From Chloroflexota bacterium (GTDB lineage: Bacteria; Chloroflexota; Anaerolineae; Anaerolineales; Villigracilaceae), in assembly GCA_021796315.1 (NCBI GenBank), contig JAJYOH010000197.1, positions 1 to 9,458 on the forward strand: a DNA stretch of 9,458 nt. The letters run 5' to 3'. Both the position numbers and the translations under genes were made by a program. Below, one piece after another: positions 7,040 through 9,458 of the stretch; within the stretch, counting starts at the first letter, position 1, and each line of letters begins with the position of its first letter. The notes under the pieces were generated by a model. The model did not search any database. It was given only the letters and a program-made list of their open reading frames with translations, and was not told where the DNA came from.

Positions 7040-8713
7040 TTATTTGATTAGCGCTTTTACTTCTTCAAGAAATTCGTCGTTGAGGAAATCGCCTTTTTGC
7101 ATCAATGATTGGATTTGCGAACCGAGACGGCTCTTCTCGTTGGGAGTCAATTCCTTTGCAGTTGCAACGATGACTGGAATATCGGCAGTATTCGGGTCGG
7201 CTTTTAGTGCATCCATAACAGCGAAGCCATCCATTTCGGGCATCATCAAATCGAGGATGATCAGATCGGGCAGTTCGCGTTGAATTAACTCCAACCCCTC
7301 TTTTCCGTTGGACGCTTCGAATATTGTGAAATCACCCTGTGATTGCAGGATGCGGCGGATCAAGCGTCGTGCTTCGGCGGTATCATCCACGATGGCGACA
7401 TGCGGGAAGCGATTCGGTGCGACCTGATTAAGTGCGGAGAGCAAACCTTCCTGCGGTGTATCTTCTTTTTTAGTTGGGAATTGCACATCGCGTGTCCAAT
7501 TGCTTCCCAAAATAAATTCTTCGGCAGGCATGGTGTGTCCCGTGCAATTGACGACAATTGTCTCGTTTGGCTTGATAACTCCAGCGCGAACTAATTTAAA
7601 TAATCCTGCAAAAGCGACGGCTGCGGCAGGCTCGGCAGAAATGCCTTCCATTTTTGCGAGTACATGCATGGCGCGGAAAGCTTCTTCGTCAGAAACGCTT
7701 TCAAATGTGCCGTGCGTTTCGATCACGCGTTCACGCAGGATGGTGTAGGACCGTCCCGGATCGCCGGTGGCGAGTGTCTCGATGTGCGTATTAGGCGATG
7801 TTACAGGGATGGCGGTTTCCAAACCTTTCTTAAACCCATCCACCATCGGTGCGCAACCGTCAGCCTGGATCACGGCAATCGCCGGGATCTTGTCTATCAG
7901 TCCCATCTGCTTTAGCTCGCGGAAACCTTTATAAACGCCCAGCGGTCCCATGCCTCCGCTGATGGCTTGCACGTACCAATCCGGCGTTCGCCAAATCGGA
8001 GCTTTGCCATTATTTGTGCGGTTGTTGTTCCCCTGAATACTGGTTAATTGTTCGGCGATCTCGAACGCGATCGTCTTCATAGCTTCGATGGATGTGATCG
8101 TGCGCGCGCCCATATCTTGATAAAGATTTCTTTGGCGTGCGAATTCAGCCGCGACTTGTTTGGCCTGATCGTAGGAGCCGGTGACTTTTACAACCTGACT
8201 TCCATAAAGAGCGATCTCTCGCATCTTGACCGCGGGAACCAGGCTGGTGACAAAGGCCCAGAGCTTTATTCCGGCCCGGGACGCATACGCAGAATAGGAT
8301 ATCGCGACATTCCCGGTGGACGCTGCGACCATTTCGGTGATGCCCGCTTCTTTCAACGCGGCAATCGTGACCGCGGCCTGGCGATCTTTAAATGAGCTGG
8401 TCGGCCCCTGACGTTCATCCTTGATAAACAAATTGGGCGTGCCCAGCATCATGCCGAGATTGATGGCTTGTATCAGCGGGGAACCGCCTTCGCCAAGAGC
8501 CAGACTCGGATTGGGATTGCGGACAGGCAGGAGTTCGCGATACCGCCATAAGTCGAAGATGCGACCCGAAAGTTGAAGCGGTAAAGTTTTTGCCAACGTT
8601 TCATAATCGTATTCAGCTTCGCGCCACTGGCTGTTACATCGCGGGCAGTTGGTTGAAGTGGGAAAGTATGGAGCGGTATGTCCGCAATCCATACACTTAA
8701 TAATAAAAGACAT
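7040..8713 (-). CDS. Threonine synthase-like PLP enzyme fused to a C-terminal receiver domain
   Basis: The 557-residue protein has three parts. Residues 1-30 form a zinc ribbon with Cys7, Cys10, Cys23 and Cys26. Residues about 60-410 are a fold-type II PLP enzyme: SSFKDRQ with the predicted Schiff-base Lys109, ASTGN at 131-135, SYSAYASRAGI, SGGMGPLG at 252-259 and VNCTGHTMP at 388-396. This pattern fits threonine synthase (phosphohomoserine to threonine), though a relative such as cysteate synthase or another PLP lyase is possible. A linker of about 25 residues leads to a complete receiver from 437 to 557: Asp443-Asp444, acceptor Asp488 in LDLMMPEMDG, Thr518 and Lys540. One uninterrupted frame covers all three parts. 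Plain bacterial threonine synthases end near the start of this receiver. The gene follows a tandem-receiver protein by 12 bp and precedes a transporter gene by 9 bp. An asparagine-rich stretch (GNNNRTNNG, 228-236) sits before the SGGMG loop. Confidence 0.9.
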   Translation of the reverse strand: MSFIIKCMDCGHTAPYFPTSTNCPRCNSQWREAEYDYETLAKTLPLQLSGRIFDLWRYRELLPVRNPNPSLALGEGGSPLIQAINLGMMLGTPNLFIKDERQGPTSSFKDRQAAVTIAALKEAGITEMVAASTGNVAISYSAYASRAGIKLWAFVTSLVPAVKMREIALYGSQVVKVTGSYDQAKQVAAEFARQRNLYQDMGARTITSIEAMKTIAFEIAEQLTSIQGNNNRTNNGKAPIWRTPDWYVQAISGGMGPLGVYKGFRELKQMGLIDKIPAIAVIQADGCAPMVDGFKKGLETAIPVTSPNTHIETLATGDPGRSYTILRERVIETHGTFESVSDEEAFRAMHVLAKMEGISAEPAAAVAFAGLFKLVRAGVIKPNETIVVNCTGHTMPAEEFILGSNWTRDVQFPTKKEDTPQEGLLSALNQVAPNRFPHVAIVDDTAEARRLIRRILQSQGDFTIFEASNGKEGLELIQRELPDLIILDLMMPEMDGFAVMDALKADPNTADIPVIVATAKELTPNEKSRLGSQIQSLMQKGDFLNDEFLEEVKALIK

Positions 8714-8721
8714 TATCCAGA

Positions 8722-8727
8722 CACCTT
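8722..8727 (-). promoter_or_regulatory. Shine-Dalgarno sequence of the threonine synthase-receiver gene
   Basis: On the minus strand AAGGTG begins within the TAA stop of the preceding receiver gene and sits 8 bp before the ATG at 8713. The overlap of stop and ribosome-binding site supports operon expression and the chosen start, which places the zinc-ribbon cysteines just after the N-terminus. Confidence 0.6.
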
Positions 8728-9458
8728 ATTTCTTTCGTGTGGCGCGTTTTAAGGCGCGCTCAACGTTATTTATAAAATCCTTCTCATTTAAAGATCCCTT
8801 GTTGACCAGTCGCTGACCAAATTCGGAAAGCTGTTTTTGTTGTTCAGGCGTTAAGTCGCCGCCGCTGACAACGATGACTGGCACATCCCGTAAACGTACA
8901 TTTTCGCGCATTTTTTCCAGGATGGTAAAACCATCCATCTCCGGCATAAATAGGTCGAGGATGACTGCTTGCGGAGGGCGCCTGGTGATCGCATCCCAGC
9001 CTTGTTTGCCGCCTTCCGCCAGGATGGTTTTATATTGGCCCTGATCTGCGAAGATTTTTTCCATGAGACGCAAACTATTTGGGTCATCATCAATGATTAA
9101 AACTTCGCGAATGCTGCCATCTGCATTTAGGCGATCAAGGGCTCCCAGCAAATCTTCTTCAAGAATGGGTTTTAATAGATAATCGGCGGCTCCCAGGCTG
9201 AAACCTCGTTCCTGGTCTTCAATAATACTGCAAATAACAACCGGTATCTCGCGAGTATCGGGGTCCGACTTTAAATCGGCGAGCACAGACCAGCCATCGT
9301 AACCAGGCATCATAATATCAAGCGTGATCGCGTATGGATTGAGTTGCCTGGCGCGCTCTTTTGCCTTGGTCGGATCGGTGATGGAAATTACCTGATACCC
9401 TTGCGGCTGAAGATAGCGTTCATACAGTGAGATGACTTGCGGATCATCGTCAACAGCC
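8726..9458 (-). CDS. Tandem-receiver protein, probably the C-terminus of a hybrid histidine kinase (N-terminus outside window)
   Basis: The frame is open from the window edge to the TAA at 8728-8726, giving 243 visible residues. It begins AVDDDPQVISLYERYLQPQG, already inside a receiver. Receiver 1 has its acidic cluster at visible residues 3-5, acceptor Asp47 in TLDIMMPGYDGW, Ser at 77 (ICSIIED) and Lys96 in YLLKPI. Receiver 2 starts at about 118, with the acidic run IIDDD, acceptor Asp168 in LDLFMPEMDG, a Ser in VVSGGDLTP and a Lys in LVNKG, followed by a basic tail ending ATRKK. The methionines at 9313-9308 lie just after the first acceptor aspartate and cannot be the true start. The style of receiver 1 resembles large hybrid kinases, so a kinase core upstream is likely; a stand-alone double receiver is the alternative. 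The threonine synthase-receiver gene follows 12 bp downstream. Confidence 0.88.
   Translation of the reverse strand, partial: AVDDDPQVISLYERYLQPQGYQVISITDPTKAKERARQLNPYAITLDIMMPGYDGWSVLADLKSDPDTREIPVVICSIIEDQERGFSLGAADYLLKPILEEDLLGALDRLNADGSIREVLIIDDDPNSLRLMEKIFADQGQYKTILAEGGKQGWDAITRRPPQAVILDLFMPEMDGFTILEKMRENVRLRDVPVIVVSGGDLTPEQQKQLSEFGQRLVNKGSLNEKDFINNVERALKRATRKK

Noticed and set aside
7343..8395. Plus-strand open frames opposite the threonine synthase-receiver gene
   Set aside because: The minus strand carries intact catalytic and receiver motifs throughout; the plus frames are by-products.
8726..9313. A stand-alone 195-residue protein beginning at the ATG at 9313
   Set aside because: The methionine pair belongs to the LDIMMPG motif of a receiver. 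The frame stays open, with good receiver sequence, to the window edge.
1..9458. Insertion sequences, CRISPR repeats, tRNA genes, attachment sites
   Set aside because: No transposase, regularly spaced direct repeats, cloverleaf structure or long terminal inverted repeats were seen on either strand.

Overview
The window looks like a chromosomal segment of a bacterium of moderate GC content. It carries one tRNA-modification gene and two convergent operons built around phosphorelay signalling. The large soluble multi-GAF kinases, the HPK4-type H-boxes (HE-x-NNPL) and the tandem-receiver C-terminus resemble genes I associate with Chloroflexota, class Anaerolineae. This taxonomic guess is moderate and comes from style of sequence, not from a marker gene. 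I saw no mobile element, CRISPR array, tRNA or rRNA.

Left edge (1-1083, minus): the first 361 codons of trmFO, the folate/FAD-dependent tRNA U54 methyltransferase, which runs off the window. A 47-bp divergent intergenic region (1084-1130) holds a -10-like box on each strand, each only 9-10 bp from its start codon. This suggests (near-)leaderless transcripts in both directions.

Plus-strand operon (1131-6028): a soluble histidine kinase with four GAF or GAF-like sensor domains; a second kinase with an N-terminal receiver (REC-GAF-HisKA-HATPase); and a REC plus winged-helix response regulator. The genes are separated by 3 bp and then overlap by ATGA, with a strong Shine-Dalgarno sequence before the regulator. 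The likely flow is kinase 1 to the receiver of kinase 2, and kinase 2 to the DNA-binding regulator. A rho-independent terminator at 6052-6081 ends the operon.

Minus-strand operon (9458 down to 6080): the C-terminus of a protein with two tandem receivers, probably a hybrid histidine kinase whose N-terminus lies outside the window; a threonine synthase-like PLP enzyme with a zinc ribbon at its N-terminus and a complete receiver domain fused to its C-terminus; and a ten-helix EamA/DMT-family transporter. Spacings are 12 and 9 bp.

The most unusual item is the fusion of an amino-acid biosynthetic enzyme to a phospho-acceptor receiver, in one operon with a probable phosphodonor and a small-molecule exporter-like protein. 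It suggests direct control of threonine-type metabolism by phosphorylation, without transcription. The domains are read from sequence; the regulatory link is inference.
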